This document shows, piece after piece, positions 12,759 to 27,285 of a DNA stretch of 64,000 nt; position 1 is the first letter of the stretch, and each line of letters starts with the position of its first letter. The translations under genes and the position numbers were made by a program. The stretch covers positions 783 to 64,782 of the forward strand of contig PLWV01000030.1 of NCBI GenBank assembly GCA_003153155.1, written 5' to 3'. The notes under the pieces were generated by a model. It worked only from the letters and a program-made list of their open reading frames with translations, had not been told where the DNA came from and made no database searches. Origin of the DNA: Gallionella sp. Its GTDB lineage: Bacteria; Pseudomonadota; Gammaproteobacteria; Burkholderiales; Gallionellaceae.

Positions 12759-13706
12759 TCAACCTTGCATATCCTGCACGATCTCATCGCGGCTGACCAC
12801 CGCCGTCCCCAGCTTGCCGACCACGATGCCCGCTGCACGATTGGCGATGCGCATGGCTTCGGGCAAATCCGCGCCGCTCGCCAACATCACCGCCAGCGTG
12901 GCAATCACGGTGTCGCCCGCACCGCTGACATCGAACACTTCACGGCTGTGGGTCGGTTCGTGCTGCACTTCGTTAGCGCGAAACAGACTCATGCCGTCTT
13001 CGCTGCGCGTGACCAGCAGCGCGTCGAGTTGTAATTCGGTGCGCAGTTTCTCTGCTTTTGTGCTGAGTTCGGCTTCGGTTTTCCAGCTGCCTGCCACTTC
13101 GCGAAACTCGCTGCGATTCGGTGTTAGCAAGGTTGCGCCGCGATAACGCGCGTAATCATCGCCCTTGGGATCGACCAACACCGGTTTGTCCGCAGCACGC
13201 GCCAGCCGAATCATTTCGGCAATATGCGTCAACCCCCCCTTGCCGTAGTCGGACAGGATCACTGCATCAGCCAGCGGCAACTGCACGCGAAAATCTTCAA
13301 GTGCGGCGTGCAGCACCTCGTGACTGGGCGGCGTTTCAAAATCAATGCGCAGCAACTGCTGGTGGCGCGCGATGGCGCGCAACTTGATGATGGTGGAAAT
13401 GGTGTTATCGCGATGCAGCAACGCAGTGAGGTTGCTGTGCTCATTGAGTAACTTTTCCAGGCAAGCACCCGCTTCGTCGTTTCCGACCACCGACAGCAGC
13501 GTAGCTTGCGCACCGAGTGCGGCGATGTTGCGCGCCACGTTGGCTGCGCCACCGGGGCGCTCTTCGACACGTTCGACTTTGAGCACCGGCACCGGGGCTT
13601 CCGGCGAGATGCGGTTAACATCGCCAAACCAGTAGCGATCCAGCATAACATCGCCGACCACTAATATTTTTGCTCCATCAAATTTTGGTAACGCGGTCAT
13701 AGCCAC
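12759..13706 (-). CDS. rfaE1: D-glycero-beta-D-manno-heptose-7-phosphate kinase (RfaE domain I)
   Basis: ILVVGDVMLDRYWFGDVNRISPEAPVPVLKV, DVSGAGDTVIATLA. Confidence 0.93.
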   Translation of the reverse strand: MAMTALPKFDGAKILVVGDVMLDRYWFGDVNRISPEAPVPVLKVERVEERPGGAANVARNIAALGAQATLLSVVGNDEAGACLEKLLNEHSNLTALLHRDNTISTIIKLRAIARHQQLLRIDFETPPSHEVLHAALEDFRVQLPLADAVILSDYGKGGLTHIAEMIRLARAADKPVLVDPKGDDYARYRGATLLTPNRSEFREVAGSWKTEAELSTKAEKLRTELQLDALLVTRSEDGMSLFRANEVQHEPTHSREVFDVSGAGDTVIATLAVMLASGADLPEAMRIANRAAGIVVGKLGTAVVSRDEIVQDMQG

Positions 13707-13722
13707 CCTGCGCTTTTCTGAT

Positions 13723-14447
13723 TCATCCCGGTTCTCCCCCGTTTTTCCGGCTCATACCAAGCTCCTGATTGATATCGAGCAAGGCCTGCAACGGATCCGC
13801 TGCTTGGGTGATCGGGCGACCGATCACCAGATAGCTGGAACCGGCTTGCATGGCAGCTTTCGGGCTCATCACCCGCGACTGGTCGTCGAGGCTGGCATGT
13901 GCAGGCCGGATGCCCGGTGTCACCAGGCAAAATTTATCGCCGCAATGTTTGCGCAACAGCGCGGCTTCCTGCGCTGAGCACACTACACCATCCAGGCCGC
14001 TGTCGCGCGCCAAAGTCGCCAAACGCAACACCATCTCGGCGGGTGTCGCGTTGATGCCAATTTCGGCGAGATCTTCCTGCGCCATGCTGGTGAGCATGGT
14101 CACGGCGATCAGCTTTGGACGCTGTGCACTGCTAACAATCGCCTCTCGCGCCGCCACCAGCATCTTGCGTCCACCCAGCGCATGCACGTTAATCATCCAC
14201 ACCCCCAAACTGGCGGCGGCTTTGCAGGCTTGCGCAGTGGTACTGGGAATATCGTGAAATTTCAGATCGAGAAAAACCTCAAAGCCGCGCTGCATGAGTT
14301 CTTCCAACAAGGCCGGGCCAGTGGCAGTGAATAGTTCCTTGCCTACTTTCAAGCGACACAACGATGGCTCCAGTCTGTCGGCCAACGCCAGCGCGGGCAC
14401 AGCATTCGGGTAATCCAACGCGATGATGATTTTTGGGTCGCTCATAA
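13723..14447 (-). CDS. pyrF: orotidine 5'-phosphate decarboxylase
   Basis: [32 protein letters not shown]; start at MSDPK (ORF extends further). Confidence 0.95.
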
Positions 14448-15617
14448 CGGCATTCCGGTTTCTTCGCCACGACGCGGGGAGTAGCTGCCCCAAGCCTGAC
14501 AGGCCGGGCAGTGCCAGTAGAACTGGCGCGCCTTGAAACCGCAATGGTCACACTGATACATGGCCAGATTGCGCGTACGTTTGTGGACCAAATCTTTCAC
14601 CAGTTCAATATCGGCGCGCATGCCCGCAGGCACTTCCAGCAATCGCGCTTCGAGCAATTTATCCAGGCCCAGCAAGGTCGGGTTGCGCTCCAAATCATCG
14701 CGCACCAATTGGTAGGCGGCAGCGGGGCCTTCGTTTTTCAGCACACCGGTGAACACCACATTCATCAAATCCAGCGAATGATATTTGCTCAAATATTCAC
14801 GCAACAGGGCGATGCCGTCTGCTTCACGATTCAGGCTCTGATAGGTACTCAACAGGCGTTCCGCAACCAGAGGCAAATATTGCGCATCCTGCGCTTCGAT
14901 GTTTTTCCAGAGGTTGATCGCCTCCTCGTGCTTGCCCTCGCTGAGGAGCAAATCACCCAACATCATGGTGGCACGTACCGCGTTTGGATCATCCTGCAAC
15001 GCCTGTTGCAAATGTTCGCGTGCCGCGACTGGATCGCCACCTGCAATTTCATCGCTCGCCAGTTCGCAATAGAAAAAAGCGGCCTGCTTGCTGTATGACT
15101 GCCCGGATACCGCCGCCAACCGTTGCGTCACCGCGATCGCCTTGAGCCAGTCATGTTCTTTTTGGAACAACTCCAGCAGGAATTCCAAAGACTGTTTGGC
15201 ATACGGGGTGCTTTCCAATTCTCTGAACAGACTCTCGGCACGATCCAGAATTCCGGCCTTCAGATAATCCTGAGCCAGTTCGAAGATCGCATGCTGGCGT
15301 TTGTCATCATCCAGATCGGCTCTGTCTACCAGGTTGTGGTGCATACGCAAAGCACGATCCACTTCGCCGCGACGGCGGAACAGACTGCCCAGCGCAAAGT
15401 GCAGCTCGACGGTTTGCGGATCGACCTTCACCACTTCAATGAAAGCTTCGATGGCCTTATCCTGTTGCTCATTGAGCAAGAAGTTCAGCCCCTGAAAATA
15501 CGAATGCGGCAGCACACTCGATTCCGAGAGCAAGTCTTTAATGTCGATGCGTGCGGCCAACCACCCCATTCCAAAAAACAAAGGGAAAATCAGCAGCATC
15601 CAGAGTTGAAATTCCAT
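14442..15617 (-). CDS. lapB: lipopolysaccharide assembly protein LapB (YciM)
   Basis: N-terminal TM, TPRs, C-terminal rubredoxin-like [23 protein letters not shown]. Confidence 0.93.
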   Translation of the reverse strand: MEFQLWMLLIFPLFFGMGWLAARIDIKDLLSESSVLPHSYFQGLNFLLNEQQDKAIEAFIEVVKVDPQTVELHFALGSLFRRRGEVDRALRMHHNLVDRADLDDDKRQHAIFELAQDYLKAGILDRAESLFRELESTPYAKQSLEFLLELFQKEHDWLKAIAVTQRLAAVSGQSYSKQAAFFYCELASDEIAGGDPVAAREHLQQALQDDPNAVRATMMLGDLLLSEGKHEEAINLWKNIEAQDAQYLPLVAERLLSTYQSLNREADGIALLREYLSKYHSLDLMNVVFTGVLKNEGPAAAYQLVRDDLERNPTLLGLDKLLEARLLEVPAGMRADIELVKDLVHKRTRNLAMYQCDHCGFKARQFYWHCPACQAWGSYSPRRGEETGMPL

Positions 15618-15641
15618 AACTAAAAGTGTTTATCTAGGCGT

Positions 15642-15929
15642 TTATCTGGGCGCTTGTTGCGTTTCGCCGATACCGGCAAGTTTATTCTTGACCCGAATAT
15701 CGCGCTTCAGAACTGCGATTTCACGGCGTTGTTGCAGCACATTGGCGAACATCGCGAGCACGCCAACGGCCGCGCCAGCGGCAAAAAATATCAGCAGCAC
15801 AATCACCAGAGAAGACTGCCACTCGTAGCCGAAAAAATAGCGCAGTGTGATCGGCTGATCGTTTTTGACTGCAAAGCCAAGCAGCACGATGAACAGTACT
15901 ACCCGTAAAATCCAATTGAGATAACGCAT
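15642..15929 (-). CDS. lapA: LapA family membrane protein
   Basis: MRYLNWILRVVLFIVLLGFAVKNDQPITLRYFFGYEW, adjacent to lapB. Confidence 0.85.
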   Translation of the reverse strand: MRYLNWILRVVLFIVLLGFAVKNDQPITLRYFFGYEWQSSLVIVLLIFFAAGAAVGVLAMFANVLQQRREIAVLKRDIRVKNKLAGIGETQQAPR

Positions 15930-15967
15930 GGCACACCCCGATAAAATCATTGCAACGATAGCATAAA

Positions 15968-16000
15968 AAAAGGCGGCTATACCTTGCGATATGCCGCCAA
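15968..16000. terminator. hairpin between ihfB and lapA
   Basis: GGCGGCtATA...TATgCCGCC stem next to an A/T run. Confidence 0.5.
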
Positions 16001-16075
16001 GAATTGAAAATCGCCTTTCTCGTTTGCTTCCTCTCCCGCAAGCGGGAGAGGATTGAGGTGAGGGCTAATTCCTAA

Positions 16076-16363
16076 TCAGGATTTCTTTTCGCAGACTCGC
16101 TCCCTGAGTTCCTTGCCTGCCTTGAAGTGCGGAACATACTTGGCCGGCACTTTCACTTTGTCGCCGGTCTTGGGATTGCGCCCCTGACGCGGCGGACGAT
16201 AATTCAGGCCAAAGCTGCCAAAACCGCGAATCTCGACACGTCCACCACGCGACAGCGTGGCAGACAAGGCATCCAGAATCACTTTAACGGCAAGCTCTGC
16301 ATCCTTGGCCAGCAGTTGCGGATGCAACTCGGTCAGCTTGGCTATCAAATCAGAACGAATCAT
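16076..16363 (-). CDS. ihfB: integration host factor subunit beta
   Basis: [17 protein letters not shown]...[31 protein letters not shown]. Confidence 0.95.
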   Translation of the reverse strand: MIRSDLIAKLTELHPQLLAKDAELAVKVILDALSATLSRGGRVEIRGFGSFGLNYRPPRQGRNPKTGDKVKVPAKYVPHFKAGKELRERVCEKKS

Positions 16364-16379
16364 GTCGGGAACCTCAAAC

Positions 16380-18113
<1,734 letters not shown>

Positions 18114-18191
18114 CTAAAAAATTCCGCCCCGAACAAAGGTTCAGCACAGAGGTTAGTTAAAGTTCCCAAATGACGGAGAGTCAAACGGGGC

Positions 18192-20219
18192 CTAGCTTTT
18201 GGAGCCTTTCGCCGGGTAGCGTGCCAGCACTTCCTGAACTGCCTGCTCGATGTTCAGAGCCGTGGTATCCAGCAGACTTGCACCCGGTGCCTGTTGCAGA
18301 GGAGATGCGCTACGCTGAGTATCTCGCTCGTCGCGCACGCGTATATCCAGCAAAAGGGCGGCGATATTAGCACTGATTCCTTTTTCCATCAACTGCTTAT
18401 AACGGCGCTCGGCACGTGCCTCAGCGCTGGCGGTAAGAAAGATTTTCAACGCCGCGTCCGGGAACACCACAGAGGCCATGTCGCGCCCGTCTGCCACCAA
18501 TCCCGGAGCCCTGCGGAAAGCGTGTTGCTTGTTCAACAGCGCGGTACGAACCTTGGGCAAGGCTGCCACTTTGGAAGCCGCAGCAGCACATTGTTCGCCG
18601 CGCAACTCATCACCGACCAATTCGCCATCCAGCCAGATTTGCTCCCTCTCAAAACGTATCTCCATGCGTTCGGCCAATGACGCCAAACCCGCTTCGTCTG
18701 TCAGCGGAACACCATCGCGCTGCGCCGCCACCGCCAGCAGGCGGTACAGCGCGCCACTGTCGAGATAGTGATAGCCGAGCTTTGCTGCAACGAGTTGCGC
18801 TACCGTCCCCTTACCTGATGCCGAAGGACCATCGATCGCAATCACCGGCACGGCCTGCACCACCTCACGGAAACGCGCGAAATAATCCGGAAAAGTTTTG
18901 GCGACACACTGCGGATCGTTGATGCGCATTCCCTCCGCGCCGAAGGCGGCGAGCGAAAAACACATCGCCATGCGGTGGTCGTCGTAGGTATCTATGCCGG
19001 ATTGAGGATTGTGGATCGAGGATCGAGAAGCAGGCGGCGTGATACGAATAAAATCCGCGCCCTCCTCCACAGTCGCCCCGACCTTGCGCAACTCGGTCGC
19101 CATCGCCGCGATGCGGTCGGTTTCCTTGACGCGCCAACTGGCGATGTTGCGCAACGTGGTCGTACCCTCGGCAAACAACGCGACAACCGCCAGCGTCATC
19201 GCCGCATCTGGAATGTGATTGCAATCCAGATCGATTGCCTTGAGTCGCCCTGATTCCCCGCAAGGAGGAGGCCGGTGGGTACCCGATGCCTCCGGCATCA
19301 CCCTTCCGCACCCCGGCGCACGCGCCTCCATCCAGTTCGTACCCTGTTCGATCTGCGCACCCATCAACGCCAGCGCATCGGCGAAGCGCACATCGCCCTG
19401 AATACTGCCGCTGCCCACGCCTTCGATGCGCACCGGCCCGCCGCCGATTGCACCCGCCGCGAGAAAATACGACGCCGACGACGCATCGCCTTCCACATAG
19501 ATCACCCCCGGCGACTTATAACGGCTCCCCGCCGCCACCGTGAAACTGCGCCAACCATCCCGCCGCACCTGCACACCGAAGCGCGCCATCATCGCCAGCG
19601 TGATTTCGATGTAAGGTTTCGAGATCAACTCGCCAACCACTTCCACCGTGACCTCGCTATCCAACAGCGGCAAGGCCATCAGCAGCGCGGTAAGGAATTG
19701 GCTGGACACATCGCCGCGCACACTGACGCGACCTGCTCCACTCAACGTCGCCGGATGAATCTCTAGCGGCGGAAAACCTTCATTGTCCAGGTATTCGATG
19801 TTCGCGCCGAGTTCGCGCAACGCATCCACCAGATCGCCTATCGGCCGCTCATGCATGCGTGGTGCACCGGACAGTTTGTAGTCACCGCCGGACAACGCCA
19901 GTGCCGCCGTCAGCGGACGAAACGCGGTTCCGGCATTGCCCAAGAACAATTCTGCCTGCTTGACCGGAAAATTACCGCCACAGCCCTGCACACGGAACAC
20001 ATGCGACTCCAGTTTCTCCACACCGACACCCAGTGGGCGCAAGCCATCCAGCATGCGCTCGGTGTCGTCGGACAACAGCACATCGCGTATCTCAGTCGTG
20101 CCTTGCGCCAAGGCAGCGAGTAACAAAATGCGATTGGAAATGCTTTTCGAACCGGGCAGCGTGATCGTGCCGCGCGCACTGAGCAATGGAGGAAGATCAA
20201 GAAAATTTACGGATGTCAT
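18192..20219 (-). CDS. aroA-cmk: fused 3-phosphoshikimate 1-carboxyvinyltransferase / cytidylate kinase
   Basis: N-terminal AroA ([36 protein letters not shown]), C-terminal Cmk ([37 protein letters not shown]) in one ORF. Confidence 0.93.
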   Translation of the reverse strand: MTSVNFLDLPPLLSARGTITLPGSKSISNRILLLAALAQGTTEIRDVLLSDDTERMLDGLRPLGVGVEKLESHVFRVQGCGGNFPVKQAELFLGNAGTAFRPLTAALALSGGDYKLSGAPRMHERPIGDLVDALRELGANIEYLDNEGFPPLEIHPATLSGAGRVSVRGDVSSQFLTALLMALPLLDSEVTVEVVGELISKPYIEITLAMMARFGVQVRRDGWRSFTVAAGSRYKSPGVIYVEGDASSASYFLAAGAIGGGPVRIEGVGSGSIQGDVRFADALALMGAQIEQGTNWMEARAPGCGRVMPEASGTHRPPPCGESGRLKAIDLDCNHIPDAAMTLAVVALFAEGTTTLRNIASWRVKETDRIAAMATELRKVGATVEEGADFIRITPPASRSSIHNPQSGIDTYDDHRMAMCFSLAAFGAEGMRINDPQCVAKTFPDYFARFREVVQAVPVIAIDGPSASGKGTVAQLVAAKLGYHYLDSGALYRLLAVAAQRDGVPLTDEAGLASLAERMEIRFEREQIWLDGELVGDELRGEQCAAAASKVAALPKVRTALLNKQHAFRRAPGLVADGRDMASVVFPDAALKIFLTASAEARAERRYKQLMEKGISANIAALLLDIRVRDERDTQRSASPLQQAPGASLLDTTALNIEQAVQEVLARYPAKGSKS

Positions 20220-20362
20220 TACGATTAAACTGCATAGCAGATTTGCAAGGGCGCGATGATACCGCAAAGCAAAGACTAGCGATGGGATCGCTACGTTAAT
20301 ATAGACTCAGGCGAGGACGACGTGGCATGGTATTCGGCAAAAATCAGCTAGCTAAAAACAAT

Positions 20363-21544
20363 TCACTCTGGCCCCTTTAATTCAATAACCTCACCGTCAA
20401 TCACGCGACCAGGTGGCAGCAGTTCATAGCTACGCCCTTTCTTGCGCCTTGGTATATCGCCTATCTCATGCGCGAAATACAAGGCATAGCGCATCTGTTC
20501 CTGATTATATTGCGGGAAGTGTTTGTAAATCGTGCTTTGCAGCACGCCGGGTTGCGCGGTAACAATTGGCATTACGTGGTCAATAATGTCCCGATAAAGC
20601 GGGTCTTCGTTCGCGAATGATGTCATGAGCTGCTTGAAGCCTTCGCGCTGCTCATCCGTAACTGAAGTCCCAACCATTCCATAGGCAATCTTCTGGAGCA
20701 TCTGCCTTGCCTGATCGTAATCACCGTTTTGCCATGCTTGCTGAAGCATCGAGCATTGATCCAGCCAAATCGAATCGGTTTGGTCGATTTCACGGATTTG
20801 ATGTGCCGCAATTACCTTAGCTTCGATTTTGCGACGCATCTCAGGCATCATCTGCTCTACTTTCCGAGCTGCCTTATTCTCCGGATCAATTTTCAGCAAC
20901 TCTTTCAGGTTTTTTTCGAGCAAGGTCATCTCATAGAATTTGGTTGCCAGATCACTGGTGTTGTCGAAGCTCTCTATTGAGGTATTACACATTTGGATGT
21001 ATTGTTCCAACATTGGTGAGGTTGGCACTGGCTTGGGTTGTATTTCGCTTTTTCGCCCAGACCTGAATACCGCTGGAACCTTGGCGCTGCCGTCAACATT
21101 ATTTTTTGTTTTGTTGCCTATCTTCGCAAGTCTCGCCATTTTGCGTGCTTCACGCTGCCTAGATAGTTCACGCCTCTCCTTTATCAACTTTGTATAAATC
21201 TTGAGCGTTTGTTTATACATCGCCTGCTTTCCAGGCTTTCCCACAAAAACTTCCGGTTGATCCATGAACGAAAATTTCCTGGCCATTCTTGGCACCTCCT
21301 CCAAAAGCTTCTCGAATTCAAGCTCGGATTCTTCAAATCTCCCCGCTTGTTGCAATACTAAAGGCAATCTGCACCATGCTTCAATGCCGAAATTCACAGG
21401 AGATGTCCACATTCTTTCTTTCATTTCGCGCAAGGTATTGATAGCACCGTCCCAATCTCCAGCATCCTTGAGGGCAGTCGCTTTGCGGCTTAGAGCGGAA
21501 GTCTCATCATCTCTTGCAAAACCAAATCCACTTGTTGTTTCCAT
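20363..21544 (-). CDS. hypothetical protein with TPR-like N-terminus
   Basis: 393-aa ORF with SD AGGAGG; no family recognised. Confidence 0.6.
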   Translation of the reverse strand: METTSGFGFARDDETSALSRKATALKDAGDWDGAINTLREMKERMWTSPVNFGIEAWCRLPLVLQQAGRFEESELEFEKLLEEVPRMARKFSFMDQPEVFVGKPGKQAMYKQTLKIYTKLIKERRELSRQREARKMARLAKIGNKTKNNVDGSAKVPAVFRSGRKSEIQPKPVPTSPMLEQYIQMCNTSIESFDNTSDLATKFYEMTLLEKNLKELLKIDPENKAARKVEQMMPEMRRKIEAKVIAAHQIREIDQTDSIWLDQCSMLQQAWQNGDYDQARQMLQKIAYGMVGTSVTDEQREGFKQLMTSFANEDPLYRDIIDHVMPIVTAQPGVLQSTIYKHFPQYNQEQMRYALYFAHEIGDIPRRKKGRSYELLPPGRVIDGEVIELKGPE

Positions 21545-21691
21545 GCCATCCTCCTAAAGACATGCCATCCTCCTAAAGAGAAGAACTCTAAAACAACCCT
21601 TGCTGCCTGTCATTCACTATCCGCCGCCTCGGCCACATCCATGCCGCTATTTAAAAAAAGATAAAGGGGCTAGGCTGAATTGTTTTTCATC

Positions 21692-23038
21692 TCATTCCCC
21701 ACTCCGTTCTTTCACTTCAGTCCGCGCCCACCCCTTGGCAAAGGTAATGCGCAACTCAGCACCAACCGTCACCTGCCCCGCATCCGACACCACGCTGCCG
21801 CTTGCGTCTTGCACCATGCTATAGCCGCGCGCCAGTACTTTGGTCGGGTCAAGCAAGATTAAATGTTGCGCAGTGTTGTCCACTCGCCCGATTCGCTGTG
21901 CCTGTGCTGCGTGCATCGCCTTGATAAGACGATCCGCGAGATTGGCCTGCCGGTCTTGCATACGGGCAAAGTCGATGCTCGCGACGCGCAATCGTTGCGC
22001 CAGCGATTGCCATTGCCAATATTGATGCTGTTTGCGATAGGCAAAGGCGCGCAGCATGCGTTGTTGCAGTTGGTCTAATTGTTGAGTCTGGCGCTGCAAC
22101 TGTTGCGCGGGGTGCACCAGCCTGCGCTGTAGGTAATCAACCGCCTGCATCGCGTTCTGCATACGGTTGCGCTGCGCGCGTTGCAGGTGCTGCGCCTGGT
22201 CGCGCAAACCCCTGAGCAGGGCATGGCGATCCGGCACGACGCGTTGCGCCGCTGCGGTGGGAGTCGGGGCGCGTTCGTCGGCGACGAAATCGGCGATGGT
22301 GAAATCGGTCTCGTGCCCGACCCCGCTGACGATGGGGATTTCACTGGCGGCGATCGCGCGCGCCACGACTTCTTCATTGAACGCCCACAGGTCTTCGATG
22401 CTGCCGCCACCTCTACACACGATCAGCACATCGCATTCCGCGCGCCGGTTGGCGAGCTGGATGGCGAGCGCGATCTTCTCCGCGCTGCCGGTGCCCTGCA
22501 CCGGCGTGGGATACAGCACCACCGGTACGCTCGGCAGGCGGAGTCTTAGAGTAGTGAGCACATCGCGCAATGCGGCGGCCTGCGGTGAGGTGATGATACC
22601 GATGCTTTTGGGGAAGACGGGCAAGGCACGTTTGCGCTCGGCGGCGAACAAGCCCTGGCTTTCCAGCAATTGTTTCAGCCTGGCGAATTGTTCATACAGT
22701 ATTCCCAGCCCGGCCGGACGTATCTGCTCGACGGTCAACTGAAAATCGCCGCGCTGTTCGTATAAAGTAGCGACCGCTAATACTTCGACCTGCTGCCCAT
22801 TGCTGATCGGCTCACTTAACAACTGGTTCTTATGCCGGAACATCACACAACGAACCTGCGCTTGATCGTCCTTAAGTGAAAAATAAAAATGGCCGGAAGC
22901 GGCCTTCACCAAATTAGAAATTTCTCCGCGCACCCATAACAAAGGGACGTTGCTTTCCAGCAACTGCTTGATTGCAAAGTTGAGTTCCGCGACTCGAAAA
23001 ACGCGCGTTTTTTCTTCAAAAAATAGATCGAAAGACAT
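21692..23038 (-). CDS. xseA: exodeoxyribonuclease VII large subunit
   Basis: FRVAELNFAIKQLLESNVPLLWVRGEISNLVKAASGHFYFSLKD, DVLIVCRGGGSIEDLWAFN. Confidence 0.95.
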   Translation of the reverse strand: MSFDLFFEEKTRVFRVAELNFAIKQLLESNVPLLWVRGEISNLVKAASGHFYFSLKDDQAQVRCVMFRHKNQLLSEPISNGQQVEVLAVATLYEQRGDFQLTVEQIRPAGLGILYEQFARLKQLLESQGLFAAERKRALPVFPKSIGIITSPQAAALRDVLTTLRLRLPSVPVVLYPTPVQGTGSAEKIALAIQLANRRAECDVLIVCRGGGSIEDLWAFNEEVVARAIAASEIPIVSGVGHETDFTIADFVADERAPTPTAAAQRVVPDRHALLRGLRDQAQHLQRAQRNRMQNAMQAVDYLQRRLVHPAQQLQRQTQQLDQLQQRMLRAFAYRKQHQYWQWQSLAQRLRVASIDFARMQDRQANLADRLIKAMHAAQAQRIGRVDNTAQHLILLDPTKVLARGYSMVQDASGSVVSDAGQVTVGAELRITFAKGWARTEVKERSGE

Positions 23039-23384
23039 ATTGACAATCCGAAATAATCCACACTCCAAGGAAATTTGCCGCTTTTCACCACTTCACTCAG
23101 CAACAAAACCATAAACTTACGCTAACTTATTGTTTTAATTTGATATTATTTAGTTACAAAAAATAGGCAAAGTAACAAAATCCCTTGCGCCACGCCAAGT
23201 TAAAGGGCTATCCCCGAGAGTCATCCACAAAGTTATCCACAGGTTTTGTGAGTAAACAGAAATACTCTTTTCAAATGGTAGCTTAGCAAAATAGTGCTGA
23301 AGTAAATCCTGAGAAAGGTTGCTCAACTCAGTGCGACACGCTACAGTTGCGACCTGTTAATTTAAGCACATTTGGAGAATCCGC

Positions 23385-23993
23385 GTGTTTGCAATTGTAG
23401 AAGCGGCCGGCTGGCCGATCTGGTTTTTGATTCTGGCATCCATCATTGCAGTCGGCTTGATCATTGAACGCTTGATGTTTTTGCGCAGCCATCGCATCGC
23501 TCCTCCCACCCTGCTGGACGAAGTCATCAAGGAACTCAAGCAACGCGGTGTCAGCGACGGCATGCTAACCAAACTTGCCGGTAGCTCGCCACTGGGGCGC
23601 ATTTTCGCCGCCGGTTTGAAGAACATCAAAAGTCCTCCCGAAGTGATGAAAGAATCTGTCGAAGAAGTGGGACGTGCAGTCTCACACGATTTGGGACGAT
23701 TCCTTACTACTTTAGGTACGATTGCCTCGATCAGCCCATTGCTGGGCCTGTTCGGCACGGTGGTCGGCATGATCGAAATCTTTGGCTCACAAACTGCGGT
23801 AGGCAACTCGCCGGCGATACTTGCACATGGTATCTCCGTGGCTCTCTACAACACCGCCTATGGTCTGATCGTGGCGATTCCGAGCATGATTTTTTACCGC
23901 CACTTCCGCTCGCAAGTGGATACCCTGACCATAGAGATGGAACAGCAGGCGATCAAACTGGTTGGGATTGTGCACGGCCAACGCACGGGTTAA
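23385..23993 (+). CDS. exbB: MotA/TolQ/ExbB proton channel family protein
   Basis: SISPLLGLFGTVVGMIEIF, ALYNTAYGLIVAIPSMIFY. Confidence 0.88.
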   Translation: MFAIVEAAGWPIWFLILASIIAVGLIIERLMFLRSHRIAPPTLLDEVIKELKQRGVSDGMLTKLAGSSPLGRIFAAGLKNIKSPPEVMKESVEEVGRAVSHDLGRFLTTLGTIASISPLLGLFGTVVGMIEIFGSQTAVGNSPAILAHGISVALYNTAYGLIVAIPSMIFYRHFRSQVDTLTIEMEQQAIKLVGIVHGQRTG

Positions 23994-23999
23994 TCAGTA

Positions 24000-24419
24000 A
24001 TGAACTTCCGACTTGGGCGTAGACGCGAAGAACCGGAGATCAATCTGATCCCGATGATAGACGTATTGCTGGTGATTTTAATTTTCATGATGGTGACCAC
24101 CAGCTACGCCAAGTTTTCCGAATTGCAGATCAATCTGCCGCAAGCGGGCGGAGAAGCATCCGGCACAAAGGCCAATATCATCAACGTTGCGGTGGATGCC
24201 TCGGAGCACTATGCCATCAACAATCAAGGCCTGTCTTACACCGGTGTAGACGCGTTGGCAGCTTCCCTGAAAAATGCTGCGGGCGATCAAACCGACCCCA
24301 CCATCGTCATTAACGCCGATGCCAAAGCCACTCATCAATCCGTGATAAACGTGATGGAAGCGGCAAGGCGGGCCGGCTATGGGCGCATCACCTTCACCAC
24401 GCAGAGCCAACCCAAATAA
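24000..24419 (+). CDS. exbD: ExbD/TolR family biopolymer transport protein
   Basis: EPEINLIPMIDVLLVILIFMMVTTSYAK. Confidence 0.9.
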   Translation: MNFRLGRRREEPEINLIPMIDVLLVILIFMMVTTSYAKFSELQINLPQAGGEASGTKANIINVAVDASEHYAINNQGLSYTGVDALAASLKNAAGDQTDPTIVINADAKATHQSVINVMEAARRAGYGRITFTTQSQPK

Positions 24420-24543
24420 TTCCAATCCTATTTCATCGGTGAAACAGCGTTGGCTTCCTCGCTCACTCCTAGCCGTGCTATCAGCACTGTCTGCGTCGTT
24501 TGCTCGTCGCAGCCTTGTTTGACCTTCGAAATAGAATTGGAAT
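24419..24543. repeat. 125-bp inverted-repeat-bounded element filling the exbD-lpxK gap
   Basis: ATTCCAATCCTATTTC ... GAAATAGAATTGGAAT, 16-bp ends with one mismatch. Confidence 0.75.
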
Positions 24544-24548
24544 GAGGC

Positions 24549-25541
24549 ATGAATTGGCTTGAACACCACTGGTATCGCATCACCCCGCTGCACCTGATTC
24601 TTTTCCCGATCAGCCTGGTTTTTCGCATGCTGGTGGCGTTGCGTCGCGAGTTGTATCGCAGCGGCATCCTGACCAGCCATCAATTGCTGCTACCGGTCAT
24701 CGTGGTCGGCAACATCAGTGTCGGCGGAACCGGCAAAACCCCGCTCACGCTTGCCTTGGCACAACAACTCATCGAGCGCGGCTGGCATCCGCTCATCGTC
24801 AGCCGCGGCTACGGCCGCACAATCTCAAGCCCGCAACCAGTAAGCCTATCAAGCACAACCGCACAAGTCGGAGACGAACCTTTGTTGATGGCGCAACGCG
24901 ATATTTGTCCGGTGTGGGTAGGTGCGGATCGCGTCGCCACGGCGCGCGCGGCGTTGCAAGCCCGTCCGCAATGCGATGTCGTGCTGTGTGATGATGGCTT
25001 GCAGCATTACCGCCTGCAGCGCGATGCGGAGATTGCGGTCATCGACGGCGCGCGCGGATTTGGCAATGGTTTGATGCTCCCCGCCGGCCCGCTACGCGAA
25101 CCGGTATCGCGCTTGGAGACTGTGGACGCGGTGGTGGTGAACGGCGATTCTTCACCAGCGGGCCAATATGCGATGCGCTTATCGGGAGATATGTTCTATA
25201 ACCTGCTCGACCCCGATATGAAAGTCTCTGAAGATCATTTTTATAATCAAAAAAGCCATGCCGTCGCGGGCATCGGAAATCCTCAACGTTACTTCCGGCA
25301 TCTGGAAAAACTGGGTATCTCCTTCACGCCGCACGCTTTTCCCGACCATCATCCTTACCGCGCAGCCGACCTGTCCTTCACGGATTGCGATGCGCTACTC
25401 CTGACCGAAAAAGATGCGGTAAAATGCGCCGCATTCGCTGATGCGCGATATTGGGTATTGCGTGTGGATGCCCAAATCGACCCAGCCCTGATAGACCACA
25501 TACTGCGAAAGATCGCCCCCCATGGACACCAAACTGCTTGA
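24549..25541 (+). CDS. lpxK: tetraacyldisaccharide 4'-kinase
   Basis: [40 protein letters not shown]. Confidence 0.93.
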   Translation: MNWLEHHWYRITPLHLILFPISLVFRMLVALRRELYRSGILTSHQLLLPVIVVGNISVGGTGKTPLTLALAQQLIERGWHPLIVSRGYGRTISSPQPVSLSSTTAQVGDEPLLMAQRDICPVWVGADRVATARAALQARPQCDVVLCDDGLQHYRLQRDAEIAVIDGARGFGNGLMLPAGPLREPVSRLETVDAVVVNGDSSPAGQYAMRLSGDMFYNLLDPDMKVSEDHFYNQKSHAVAGIGNPQRYFRHLEKLGISFTPHAFPDHHPYRAADLSFTDCDALLLTEKDAVKCAAFADARYWVLRVDAQIDPALIDHILRKIAPHGHQTA

Positions 25542-25706
25542 TATCCTCGTTTGCCCGTTGTGCAAATCTCCGCTGGTCTATCAAAAAGCCGCGCAGGAAC
25601 TGATCTGCAAGGCTGACCGGCTGGCCTTCAAAATCGAAGACGATATTCCGGTGATGCTGGTCGATGAAGCGCGCAAGCTCACCCCAGAAGAAGCCGAAAA
25701 AATTCA

Positions 25707-25710
<4 letters not shown>
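25522..25710 (+). CDS. Trm112 family protein
   Basis: [46 protein letters not shown]. Confidence 0.93.
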
Positions 25711-27283
<1,573 letters not shown>

Positions 27284-27285
27284 TC

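Noticed and set aside
16028-16052. CCTCTCCCGCAAGCGGGAGAGG hairpin (also near 27805, 59700 and in kdsB)
   Set aside because: A common bacterial REP-like sequence to my recollection; not reported separately except where it enters kdsB
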